A stretch of DNA of 64,000 bases from Lachnospiraceae bacterium XBB1006 (GTDB lineage Bacteria > Bacillota > Clostridia > Lachnospirales > Lachnospiraceae). Below the pieces are notes generated by a model. That model was not told where the DNA came from. It saw nothing but the letters and a program-made list of their open reading frames with translations, and ran no database searches. The position numbers were made by a program, and so were the translations under genes. Of this stretch, positions 1-8,840 are shown one piece after another (the first letter of the stretch is position 1; each line of letters opens with the position of its first letter). Where the stretch lies: assembly GCA_900115795.1 (NCBI GenBank), contig FOXT01000004.1, forward strand, positions 369,905 through 433,904. Reading direction: 5' to 3'.

Positions 1-3000
1 TTTCTTAATTTCCTCCTGCTTTGCCTCACGCATAATCATGGTATTCATACCAAGAATCGCATTAATTGGCGTTCGAATTTCATGCGACATGGTCGCAAGA
101 AAATCCGATTTCGACTGGTTCGCCGACTCTTCGGAATGAAGTGCCCACTCTAATGCATCCGCTTTTTCACGCTCCAGCTTTGCAACCACAAGCTCATGCG
201 CATCTTTCTGCTGCTTCATCAGCAACGTAATTCCTGCAAACATAATAGAAAACAGTACGAAAAAAATCATACACGCCAAAACCAGAAAGAAATATAACCG
301 AAAGCCAAAGGTTTCATACAATTCCCGCTCTTTATGAAACGTATAAACGTGATCCGTTAGTACCCTTCCTTCTGCACTAACAACTTCAATATGAAACTCA
401 TGCGCACCATAGCTTAATTCCCGATACAAAATCGGTTCCAGCTTGCTGGCATAAGTAACATGTTTCTTTTCATCAATTCCGGACATATAATATCTAAGCA
501 TCGGATCCGTCGCCGTATAGTTGTTAATACCTAAGTCCAGCTCGATTTCCTTCACACCACGCGGAATCGGCATATCTGTTTGGCTGGCAAACACCTTTCG
601 TACTCCATCGTATTTCACTTTGGTGATTTCCGCGCGATAGGTATCAACCTCTATCCGATAACGCTTTGTATCAACCACATAGACACCGGTACTTCCCGCC
701 AAGTAAAGAATTCCATTTTCATCCACGTAGTTCCAGGCATTGCTGGTCAGACTACCAGGAAGACCGGCTCTTTCGTCAAGCAACGTACAATCCAATGCCT
801 TTTTCTTATCCATCAGTTCCTGATAATCAAATACATAAACACCGGCTCCTCCAATGACAAATACTTTTCCATCCTTATCCTGATGCAAATCATAATTGTT
901 ATAATATGGTAATCCCGCAATATCCTGCAAGGTTCCATCCTTAGAAAGGTATACCATGCCGCTTCCCGTCAGCACAAAATAGCCATCCCCGATTTTATCC
1001 TTAACAACACGAAGTACAACCCCCACAGGAAGTCCGGTTTCTTTCGTTGCCACCGGCGTGACTACTCCATCCGCAATTTGCAAAACACCTTCTCCGTCCG
1101 TGCCGGCAAGTACCACCCCCGGTTCTATTTCCAGCAGATTTAAGACCCTTGCTGCCGGCAACTCTTTTCCCATCCGCAACGTTCTAAGAACATGATGATT
1201 CTTTAAATATCGCACGCCATTATTATCAGACGTCAGAATTGTGCCATCTTTCAACACCTTTACAACCCGGATTTCTTGTTCTTTTCTCTTTGGTTCCATA
1301 AGATAGCGTTGAAAGGTTCCATCTTTTTGCACTTCAAACAGACCGTTCTCATAACCTGCAATCAATAACGACCCTTCCTTCGTCAACGCCATGGTGCGGA
1401 CACGATCTTCGGAAAACATCCGGGTCAAGCTATTTTTCACGCTTCGCCCATTTTTCTCATCCAGGATTACCAGCCCCCGGTCCATTCCGATATACCATAA
1501 CCCTTTCCATCGATAAATCGCGTTTACAACCCCCGGTTCCTCATTGCACACATGGAACAGATCCACAAAACTTGAGTGGCTTAAATTCAATAACCCACAG
1601 CGCGAGGAGCTAAACCATATGTTGCCCTGATAGTCCTTGAAAATGTGCTCGATGGAACTTTCAAATCCTTTGGCTCCAATTTTCTGCACTCTTCCATCTT
1701 CCGAGAAAAATCCTATGCCACTGTCCGATGCAAGATAGGTAATTCCCTCCATATCGAAAAACATATCGTTAATCCGTTGAAATCCCGGCGTATTCACCTG
1801 TTTTTCTTTCTTAAAGATTCCATTTTGTTCCTTGTACACATCAATCCGCGCTTTCTGTGTTCCTACATACAACAATCCACTTTCATCATAATTCACGGAT
1901 GTGGCCCACTCGTTCGTCGGAAGCTTGCGCCAGATTTTCCCATCTTTTAGCACATACACTTCCCCATTCGAATTGACAACCGCCACATGCCCCTTATTAT
2001 TTGCGGACATGCCAAGCACACTTCCCACTTTTGTTTCCACGTGTTCAACAGAAATTTTCTCCCCATCTTCCACTGCCAAAGCAACACCACCACGGGTTCC
2101 AAAGTAAAATCGTTCATAAGAATCCTGCACAATTTCCTTTACTGTATCTGACGGCAACCGTTCCTTTGTAGTATAGGTTCGAAATTCTTTACTATTAACA
2201 AATGCAGTAATCCCAAGGCCATTGGTACCAACCCACAACCTTCCTTTGCGATCTGCATATAACGCATTTACAGAACGAACCACACCCACATTCTGAGACA
2301 TAACAAAATCTGTTCCATTAAAGCGATACAATCCCCCGTAGGTTCCTACCCACAACGCACCATCCGGTGTCTGTGCAATGGCATTTGCACATCCTCCCAC
2401 AAGTCCATTATCGCTATTATACAACCGCTCCACAAACTGGATATTGTTGCTTAATTTCTTTTTTTCCTTTACGGCAAACACCTGAATATTGGAAATGAGT
2501 AAAGCAACCACGACCATACCAAGCACGATTTTTCCACCCAAAATATTCCGCAATTCCCTTGCACGTTTCTTCTTCTTCGCATAACGTGCAATATGCACTC
2601 CGGTAAACAGAATTGTCTGTGCACACAATACGTCCATAAACGACAAGTAAAGGGCTGCAATCAAGCACTGCATCCCATAAGAAAAGCCAACCCTGTTCAA
2701 TATGTCCATAACCGCATTCGGCCATGCAAGTGACGTTCTTCCACCGAGAAAGATTACATTGGGGATTACCAGACACACCGTATGAATTGCCGTATTCATG
2801 GTTGCCACCACAATACTTAATCCTGCATACTCCAAATATCTGCGCTTGCCCATTATTTTTCCAACAAAGAGTGCCACAAAAATACCTGCTAAAATCAATC
2901 TCCAATCGCTTCCAAACCACAACGTACCAATGGTGCAGCCCAACCCCGTTGTAAGAATTCCCGCCACCGGTCCTCCAAAATATGCTGCAAAAATAATTCC

Positions 3001-3111
3001 ACACAAATGCATGTAAACAGGCAACCCGAATCGAACCGCCACATACCGCCCCAGACAATACAGTAGCAATCCCACAATTGTCTTGCTTCCTATACGCTTT
3101 GCAGATTTCAT
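1..3111 (-). CDS. Membrane sensor histidine kinase with propeller sensor (3' end beyond window)
   Basis: The frame is open from an ATG at 3111 to the window edge (1037 codons seen). Order: hydrophobic multi-pass N-terminus (about residues 10-200), a long series of propeller-like repeats with WVGT/YLAS-type blades (about 215-790), a Y_Y_Y-like segment, a single membrane span (about 938-961), a short coil, then the dimerisation/phosphoacceptor motif MSHEIRTP with His near residue 1010. This matches two-component-regulator-propeller kinases, which sense extracellular ligands, often glycans. The ATPase domain and any receiver or output domain lie outside the window. The ATG overlaps the stop of the HD-GYP gene by one base (TAATG), so the two are probably translationally coupled. 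The ligand cannot be told. Confidence 0.88.
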   Translation of the reverse strand, partial: MKSAKRIGSKTIVGLLLYCLGRYVAVRFGLPVYMHLCGIIFAAYFGGPVAGILTTGLGCTIGTLWFGSDWRLILAGIFVALFVGKIMGKRRYLEYAGLSIVVATMNTAIHTVCLVIPNVIFLGGRTSLAWPNAVMDILNRVGFSYGMQCLIAALYLSFMDVLCAQTILFTGVHIARYAKKKKRARELRNILGGKIVLGMVVVALLISNIQVFAVKEKKKLSNNIQFVERLYNSDNGLVGGCANAIAQTPDGALWVGTYGGLYRFNGTDFVMSQNVGVVRSVNALYADRKGRLWVGTNGLGITAFVNSKEFRTYTTKERLPSDTVKEIVQDSYERFYFGTRGGVALAVEDGEKISVEHVETKVGSVLGMSANNKGHVAVVNSNGEVYVLKDGKIWRKLPTNEWATSVNYDESGLLYVGTQKARIDVYKEQNGIFKKEKQVNTPGFQRINDMFFDMEGITYLASDSGIGFFSEDGRVQKIGAKGFESSIEHIFKDYQGNIWFSSSRCGLLNLSHSSFVDLFHVCNEEPGVVNAIYRWKGLWYIGMDRGLVILDEKNGRSVKNSLTRMFSEDRVRTMALTKEGSLLIAGYENGLFEVQKDGTFQRYLMEPKRKEQEIRVVKVLKDGTILTSDNNGVRYLKNHHVLRTLRMGKELPAARVLNLLEIEPGVVLAGTDGEGVLQIADGVVTPVATKETGLPVGVVLRVVKDKIGDGYFVLTGSGMVYLSKDGTLQDIAGLPYYNNYDLHQDKDGKVFVIGGAGVYVFDYQELMDKKKALDCTLLDERAGLPGSLTSNAWNYVDENGILYLAGSTGVYVVDTKRYRIEVDTYRAEITKVKYDGVRKVFASQTDMPIPRGVKEIELDLGINNYTATDPMLRYYMSGIDEKKHVTYASKLEPILYRELSYGAHEFHIEVVSAEGRVLTDHVYTFHKERELYETFGFRLYFFLVLACMIFFVLFSIMFAGITLLMKQQKDAHELVVAKLEREKADALEWALHSEESANQSKSDFLATMSHEIRTPINAILGMNTMIMREAKQEEIKK

Positions 3112-4460
3112 TACTCTACTCCTTTAATTCTTTCATAGCCGTCAAAAAACGCATCCACCACTGCCGGGTCGAATTGCTTTTCTCTCATCTTCTCCAGTTC
3201 ATCAAAAATCTGTTCTTCTTTTAGTTTCTTCCGATAAGGACGATGGTGACTCATTGCATCATACGCCTCCGCTACCGACACAATGCGAGCAATTAAAGGG
3301 ATTTCTTCCCCTACCTTTCCCATGGGATAGCCCTCTCCATTGTACCATTCATGATGGAATAGCACGGTTTCCATAACGTATGGCGTCGTCTCCATATCGG
3401 CTACAATCTGGGCACCTTTCGTTGTATGTGTCTTTACAATTTCCATTTCCTCTTTCGATAACTCCGTTGGTTTACTTAATATCTGATCGGGCACATAGTA
3501 ATTTCCAATATCGTGAAGCAAGGCAGCCCGATACACAATCTCACTGTCATTCTCATCCATGCCGACACTCTCTGCTAAAATCTTAGAATAATGGGCAACG
3601 CGCTGGGAGTGTCCATTTGAAAAAACACTCTTTGAGTCTCCCAAGGCCGCACACAAATGCAGGGATTCCTCCATAACGCGTTCCTGAAAACTGATTTTTC
3701 CTTCGAAGCGAAGGATAATCAAAGACAAAAACAACATAAACAAAAACAGCAATCCACTTAAAGATAGCAATACCGCAAAGGTATTTCCTACCGTACCGGA
3801 AAACAGTGACTTATGCAATCGATAATGCAGCACATAGTCACTTAAATCTGTTTCTTCCCGCTCATTATACATAATAAATCCAACATTTACCTCACCGGCA
3901 TAATCTGCTGTAGAACGAAGTGGTCGCTCACCAATGGATGCCTTCTTATTCGGATGATATATGATGTAGTCATTTTTATGTAAAATAATCATCAAATCCT
4001 GCCCTACAAAAAAGTGATTCAATGTTATTTTATTTCGATCATAATCACGCAAATCAATGGTCTGTGTAAGTTCTCCTCCATTCAAGAACTGGTGCACCTC
4101 GACGGTACCGCACCAGGAACTGTTCAAATAGCAATCCTCTTTCATCTGAATCCGGATATCCCAATTGGTCATCGTACTTCCGGAGCGATTCACCACCGTC
4201 GCCTCATAAATTTTTGCATACAATAGTTTATCCGGAAACGCATCATCCTTTTCCCAGGAATCCGTCATCTGTCCGCGCGGATGAATATTTAACTCCGCTT
4301 CTGTCGTAATCGATGTTGGGGTTAATTTCCTATTCTTCTCATTGTACTTATTCACACGTATTCCATGCATCAAAAAATGAAACAATACGAGTATCGAAAA
4401 TACCCCCCAGACAATCCAAACGTACTTCATTACTTTCTTAACAACATTTACTCTGTCCAT
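3111..4460 (-). CDS. HD-GYP domain membrane protein, probable c-di-GMP phosphodiesterase
   Basis: 449 residues. The start at 4460 is chosen because GGAGGAGGG lies 6 bases upstream; an in-frame ATG farther upstream lacks a comparable site. One N-terminal membrane span (about 15-35), an extracytoplasmic region of some 200 residues, a second span (about 225-248), then an HD domain with LLHDIGN (about 315) and HHEWYNGEGYP (about 370), the full HD-GYP signature. The family hydrolyses cyclic di-GMP to pGpG/GMP. The gene directly precedes, and overlaps by one base, the propeller sensor kinase, so external signal sensing and c-di-GMP turnover are probably co-expressed. Substrate assignment rests on family knowledge. 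Confidence 0.88.
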   Translation of the reverse strand: MDRVNVVKKVMKYVWIVWGVFSILVLFHFLMHGIRVNKYNEKNRKLTPTSITTEAELNIHPRGQMTDSWEKDDAFPDKLLYAKIYEATVVNRSGSTMTNWDIRIQMKEDCYLNSSWCGTVEVHQFLNGGELTQTIDLRDYDRNKITLNHFFVGQDLMIILHKNDYIIYHPNKKASIGERPLRSTADYAGEVNVGFIMYNEREETDLSDYVLHYRLHKSLFSGTVGNTFAVLLSLSGLLFLFMLFLSLIILRFEGKISFQERVMEESLHLCAALGDSKSVFSNGHSQRVAHYSKILAESVGMDENDSEIVYRAALLHDIGNYYVPDQILSKPTELSKEEMEIVKTHTTKGAQIVADMETTPYVMETVLFHHEWYNGEGYPMGKVGEEIPLIARIVSVAEAYDAMSHHRPYRKKLKEEQIFDELEKMREKQFDPAVVDAFFDGYERIKGVE

Positions 4461-4527
4461 CTTATACCCTCCTCCGAGTATTATAAAGGATTGCCATGCA
4501 TAATTCATGATTTTTCCGTGAATTTTA

Positions 4528-4565
4528 CAAAAAATACCCCTATTCCGCCCTGTTCGGTGGAATAG
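4528..4565 (-). terminator. Rho-independent terminator after lpd
   Basis: On the minus strand CTATTCC pairs with GGAATAG around a GC-rich inner stem, followed shortly by a TTTTTT run. It lies just beyond the lpd stop codon and upstream of the HD-GYP gene. Confidence 0.7.
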
Positions 4566-4581
4566 AGATATCTTTTCCTTC

Positions 4582-5982
4582 TTATGCATGAATACATCCA
4601 ATACTTAGATCAAGAGCAGCCTCATGTATCACTTCCCCGGTCGTTGGATGTGCGAAAATCGTCTTTGTAAGATCCGTATCTTTCATCTTATTTCGCACTG
4701 CCAATGTTAAGGTTGCTATCAACGTCGATGCATCCGGTCCAACAATGGTCGCGCCAATCACTTCGTTCTGCTCATTCTTTATAATCTTACAGAATCCATT
4801 GGCCTGCCCCATGGTAACCGCTTTTCCATTTCCATTAAACTGGAATTTTCCAACCGTATACGCGACGCCTTGCGCCTTTAATGAATCTTCGCTCACCCCA
4901 ACGCTTGCAATCTCCGGTGTGGTAAAAATGACGCTCGGTACATATGCTCGTTCAAATGCTTCCGGTTCTTTGCCAAGAATATGCTCCACCGCAAGAATGC
5001 CCTGGTGACTGGCCGCGTGGGCCAACTGAATCAGATTGTTAACATCTCCAATGGCATAGATATGTGGAACACTTGTCTGCATAACTCCGTCCACCTTAAT
5101 CCCGCGTCCTTTTTCCAAAAGTTCCACGCCGGTGTTTTCCAAATGAAGTCCCTCCATCTGTGGACTTCTTCCAATTGCAACCAACACCTTCTCACAAATT
5201 ACCTCATTGGCCTTTTCCTTGCGCTCGTAGCAAACAACCGCACTACCGTCTTCTCCTTCCTTGATTTCGGTTACCTTTGCAGAAGTACTCACTTTAATTC
5301 CTGCCTTCTTCGCCTGGCGAAGGATTTCGGAAGACGCATCCGAATCCAGTACGCTGACCAATCGATCCATAAATTCTATTACCGTCACTTCTACCCCCAA
5401 ATGACGATACAAAAAGGCGAATTCCAATCCAATCACACCGCCGCCAATAATGACAATGCTCTTTGGAAGCTCCTGCAGGCTAAGAGCCGAGGTACTGTTT
5501 AGCACAAATGGTAACTCGATTCCCGGAAACGGCACCTTTGAAACCTTCGATCCCGTGGCAATAATCACATCATCAAAGGTAAGCTCACAGGATTCTTCTC
5601 CTTTCACTTCAACGGTTTGCTCATCCAGGAAGGCTGCCGTACCCTCAATTACTTCCACATTGTTTTTTTTCAAAATATGTGCAACTCCGCCAACCAGCCG
5701 GTCTACTACCTGCGCCTTACGCTCCATAATCTTGCTCATATCCGGTTTCGCTTCTCCTTCAAGAAGGATTCCAAATTCCGCTGCTCTTTTAACACTCTCG
5801 TAAACCTCTGCACTCTTTACCAACGCCTTTGTCGGAATACATCCGATATTCAAGCAAGTTCCACCTAAGTGCTCTTTTTCAACCAAAACAACCTGCTTGC
5901 CGTTCTTCGCTGCATAAATGGCCGCCACATATCCTCCCGGGCCACCACCAATTACCAATACTTCTGCATGCTTGCGTGTCAT
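4582..5982 (-). CDS. lpd: Dihydrolipoyl dehydrogenase
   Basis: 466 residues, the usual size for this FAD flavoprotein, which reoxidises dihydrolipoyl groups with NAD+. Visible: FAD-binding GGGPGG (12-17), the redox disulfide GGTCLNIGC (Cys43, Cys48), a second Rossmann motif IIGGGVIGLEFA, the FAD-binding AIGDV segment, and C-terminal HPTTGE, which supplies the catalytic His445-Glu450 pair. GGGGGAAGG four bases upstream sets the start at 5982 rather than at an earlier in-frame ATG. It follows purA by about 20 bases and probably shares its transcript. No 2-oxoacid dehydrogenase or glycine cleavage partners are in the window, so the complex it serves is unknown. Confidence 0.93.
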   Translation of the reverse strand: MTRKHAEVLVIGGGPGGYVAAIYAAKNGKQVVLVEKEHLGGTCLNIGCIPTKALVKSAEVYESVKRAAEFGILLEGEAKPDMSKIMERKAQVVDRLVGGVAHILKKNNVEVIEGTAAFLDEQTVEVKGEESCELTFDDVIIATGSKVSKVPFPGIELPFVLNSTSALSLQELPKSIVIIGGGVIGLEFAFLYRHLGVEVTVIEFMDRLVSVLDSDASSEILRQAKKAGIKVSTSAKVTEIKEGEDGSAVVCYERKEKANEVICEKVLVAIGRSPQMEGLHLENTGVELLEKGRGIKVDGVMQTSVPHIYAIGDVNNLIQLAHAASHQGILAVEHILGKEPEAFERAYVPSVIFTTPEIASVGVSEDSLKAQGVAYTVGKFQFNGNGKAVTMGQANGFCKIIKNEQNEVIGATIVGPDASTLIATLTLAVRNKMKDTDLTKTIFAHPTTGEVIHEAALDLSIGCIHA

Positions 5983-6002
5983 ACAACCTTCCCCCATTTC
6001 AC

Positions 6003-7298
6003 TTATTTTTTCAAAGGACTCTTGCGATAAATGATATCCTCACGTCCCGGTCCGTTACTTACCATGGTGATTGGATATCCTATCTGCTCCTCAACAAACT
6101 CAATATATTTACGACAGTTTTCCGGTAACTCTTCGTAGTTCTTAATGCCACGAATATCACAGTTCCATCCCGGTAACGTCTTCAATACCGGTTTGGCTTT
6201 CTCTAACGTACTTGTCATCGGGAAGTCCGTTGTCACTTCGCCGTCCACCTCGTAACCGACACAAACCGGAATCTCCTTCAAATACCCTAATACATCAAGC
6301 ACTGTAAACGCCACATCCGTTGTTCCCTGCATTTTACATCCATATTTGGATGCCACACAGTCAAACCAGCCCATTCTTCTTGGTCGTCCGGTGGTTGCTC
6401 CAAACTCTCCACCATCTCCACCGCGTCTACGAAGCTCGTCTGCTTCTTCTCCAAAAATCTCGCTTACAAAAGCACCTGCCCCTACCGCCGAGGAATATGC
6501 CTTACACACTGTCACAATCTCCTTGATTTCATACGGCGGAATGCCGGCACCAATGGCTCCAAAAGCTGCCAGGGTATGGGAAGAAGTTACCATCGGATAA
6601 ATTCCATGATCCGGATCCTTCAACGTTCCCAACTGTCCCTCCAGCAAAATCACCTTATCTTCCTTTAATGCTTCATGAATCAGCACGCCGGTATCCTTTA
6701 CATAAGGTGCAATCATATCCCGATAGGAACGAAGTTCCTCCATAATTTCATCCACATGCATTGCCGGTTTGTGATACAAATGTTCCAAAACCACATTTTT
6801 GCGGGCAAGGATATTCTCAACCCGTTCACGCAGACGGCTTTCCTCAGCAAACAATTCCCCTACCTGAATACCAATCTTCGCGTATTTATCAGAATAAAAC
6901 GGTGCAATACCGGATTTGGTAGATCCAAAGGACTTGCCTGCTAATCGCTCTTCCTCATAGGCATCAAAGGCAATATGATAAGACATAACCATTTGTGCAC
7001 GATCGGACACATAAATCGTTGGTGCCGGCACGCCTTCATCAATAATCGACTGTAATTCCTTCATAAAAATCGGAATGTTTAATGCCACGCCATTACCGAT
7101 GATGTTCACAACATCCTGGTTGAATACACCGGATGGAAGGGTGTGCAATGCAAATTTACCATACTCATTGACGATGGTATGGCCCGCATTGGCTCCACCT
7201 TGAAAACGAATCACCATATCGGCATCCGTTGCCATCATATCGGTGATCTTCCCCTTACCTTCGTCTCCCCAATTTGCTCCTACTACTGCTTTAACCAT
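6003..7298 (-). CDS. purA: Adenylosuccinate synthetase
   Basis: 431 residues, standard length. It makes adenylosuccinate from IMP, aspartate and GTP, the committed step to AMP. The N-terminus carries the GDEGKGK nucleotide loop (11-17); GGANAGHT, the GSTKSGIAP loop and the C-terminal GPGR region are also present. An AAGGAGG site lies about 8 bases before the ATG, and a clear promoter lies at 7342-7370. It heads a short unit with lpd. Confidence 0.97.
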   Translation of the reverse strand: MVKAVVGANWGDEGKGKITDMMATDADMVIRFQGGANAGHTIVNEYGKFALHTLPSGVFNQDVVNIIGNGVALNIPIFMKELQSIIDEGVPAPTIYVSDRAQMVMSYHIAFDAYEEERLAGKSFGSTKSGIAPFYSDKYAKIGIQVGELFAEESRLRERVENILARKNVVLEHLYHKPAMHVDEIMEELRSYRDMIAPYVKDTGVLIHEALKEDKVILLEGQLGTLKDPDHGIYPMVTSSHTLAAFGAIGAGIPPYEIKEIVTVCKAYSSAVGAGAFVSEIFGEEADELRRRGGDGGEFGATTGRPRRMGWFDCVASKYGCKMQGTTDVAFTVLDVLGYLKEIPVCVGYEVDGEVTTDFPMTSTLEKAKPVLKTLPGWNCDIRGIKNYEELPENCRKYIEFVEEQIGYPITMVSNGPGREDIIYRKSPLKK

Positions 7299-7341
7299 TC
7301 GTTTAGACCTCCTTAAGCATTTACGCCCAGTTTACATACTC

Positions 7342-7370
7342 ATTATACCGCATGTTCATTTATTAGTAAA
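7342..7370 (-). promoter_or_regulatory. SigA-type promoter of purA
   Basis: Minus-strand TTTACT, a 17-base spacer, then a perfect TATAAT. The leader to the purA ATG is short, and no purine riboswitch fold was recognised in it. Confidence 0.7.
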
Positions 7371-7409
7371 ATCAATGCTATTTATATCATTTATTACTTT
7401 AACTTATAA

Positions 7410-7826
7410 CTATTTTAGCACATAAAAAGAGAATTGTGCAGAAGCAATTAACTTCTCTTTCTCATCAGCAATGTCCACTTCCATCACATGGATGGTCTTG
7501 CCCTTCTTCTTTGCTGTTGCCGTAGCGGTCAATACGCTATTTCGCGACAGCATTGCCGGCGCCAAAAACTGAATTGTACTGTTAAGGGTTGTTACCATCT
7601 TCCCCCCTGCAGTTGCCGCCACTCCGGATACAATATCCGCAAATGAAAACAACGCACCACCATGAATACTTCCTATGGGATTCTCCAATTCCTTACGCAG
7701 GGTCATATGCGCCACCGCACGTCCCGGTTCAATTTCATCAAATTCAATTTGAAGTTCTTTCGAAAACGTATCCAGACAAGCCGGATTATGTAACAATTCT
7801 TCAATCTTATATGTAATCTCTGCCAT
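7410..7826 (-). CDS. PaaI-like hotdog-fold thioesterase
   Basis: 138 residues of the hotdog acyl-CoA thioesterase type. The segment NPIGSIHGGALFSFADIVSG matches the family's HGG motif followed by an acidic residue, which acts in thioester hydrolysis. Such proteins hydrolyse aryl- or acyl-CoA and are usually tetrameric in the cytoplasm. It lies 58 bases downstream of the degV terminator, so it may have its own transcript. The exact substrate is not predictable. Confidence 0.85.
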   Translation of the reverse strand: MAEITYKIEELLHNPACLDTFSKELQIEFDEIEPGRAVAHMTLRKELENPIGSIHGGALFSFADIVSGVAATAGGKMVTTLNSTIQFLAPAMLSRNSVLTATATAKKKGKTIHVMEVDIADEKEKLIASAQFSFYVLK

Positions 7827-7840
7827 GTTTCATCTCTCCT

Positions 7841-7878
7841 AAAAAAGGTGCAAAAAGACTCTCGCTTCCTGCACCTTT
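7841..7878 (-). terminator. Terminator after degV
   Basis: Minus strand AAAGGTGCA ... TGCACCTTT followed by further T residues: a 9-base-pair stem with a purine-rich loop, immediately after the degV stop. Confidence 0.85.
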
Positions 7879-7884
7879 CTATTC

Positions 7885-8760
7885 CTATCCTTCAATTTCT
7901 TTCGAGCAGGCAATGGCAAGGGCACCCGGTCCTATATGACAAGATACACTCAGGGAAAGAGGATTCATAACCACATCACAACCCGGAAATTCCGCCTCTA
8001 CTTCCTTCTTCCATTCCAACGCAGCCTCTTCGTCATAGGTATAGGCCAATGCTAAATGCATCCCCTTACCGTCCGGACAACCGAAGCGTTCTGCAAACTC
8101 TTTCTTCATCTGTGAAATCATAATCGATTTCGCGTTCTTCACGGTTCTGGCCTTAGCAAATAAATCCAGTTTCTCACCCTGGATAGAAAGAACCGGTTTA
8201 ATTCGAAGCAACGTTCCAAGCGCTGCCGCTGCCGGTGTTACCCGACCACCACGCTTTAAATAATACATAGTATCCACCATGATGTAAATACTGCTCTCAT
8301 TCTTAACCTCTTCCAACCGCTCTTTCATTGCCTTCGCATCCATGCCCTGTTCACGCAGTGCGATGGCATCCAGCACAGACTGACGCATCGTAACGGAAAT
8401 ACGATGATTGTCCACTACAAACACCTTTCCCACATACTCGTCATAATCCTGCGACATCATAATTGCTGTGGCACAGCTACCACTTAAACCACTTGACATC
8501 GGTATGTAAAGAATTTCATCATGTTCCTCCAACAACCGATCCCAAGTATCCATCGTATCACCCATAGCCGGCATCGACGTGGAAATCTCCTCGCCCTCTG
8601 TCAGCATGGCATAAAACTGCTCCTGTGATAAATTTACATCTTCAAAATACGTCTCCCCATGAATCATAAACGGCATGGGCAAAACATGTATACCTAGCTT
8701 CGTAGCTTCGCTCTGGCGAATGCCACTGTTGCTATCTGTCAAAATCGCAATTTTCTTCAC
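7885..8760 (-). CDS. DegV family fatty-acid-binding protein
   Basis: 291 residues from a GTG start at 8760. GTG is preferred over an upstream in-frame ATG because GGAGG lies 7 bases before it and because the promoter at 8801-8829 would place the ATG in or before the transcript start. The protein opens KKIAILTDSNSGI, has the IPMSSGLSGSC phosphate/acyl-binding loop and the conserved YYLKRGGRV segment with a GTLLRIKPVL stretch, all typical of DegV/FakB proteins. These bind fatty acids and, in FakB cases, present them to FakA kinase. No fakA is nearby. Confidence 0.9.
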   Translation of the reverse strand: MKKIAILTDSNSGIRQSEATKLGIHVLPMPFMIHGETYFEDVNLSQEQFYAMLTEGEEISTSMPAMGDTMDTWDRLLEEHDEILYIPMSSGLSGSCATAIMMSQDYDEYVGKVFVVDNHRISVTMRQSVLDAIALREQGMDAKAMKERLEEVKNESSIYIMVDTMYYLKRGGRVTPAAAALGTLLRIKPVLSIQGEKLDLFAKARTVKNAKSIMISQMKKEFAERFGCPDGKGMHLALAYTYDEEAALEWKKEVEAEFPGCDVVMNPLSLSVSCHIGPGALAIACSKEIEG

Positions 8761-8800
8761 TGATATTCCTCCATTACAATGAAAAGCACGTAACGAATTC

Positions 8801-8829
8801 AGTTTAACATATTTTTCATAGAATGGCAA
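8801..8829 (-). promoter_or_regulatory. SigA-type promoter of degV
   Basis: Minus-strand TTGCCA, 17-base spacer, TAAACT. The predicted start lies about 30-35 bases before the GTG codon, which supports the GTG start. Confidence 0.7.
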
Positions 8830-8840
8830 GAAAATACTCG

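Noticed and set aside
2417-3058. Cys/Trp-rich 213-residue frame on the minus strand
   Set aside because: It is an out-of-phase reading of the sensor kinase; the real frame from 3111 gives a membrane domain and stays open to the window edge.
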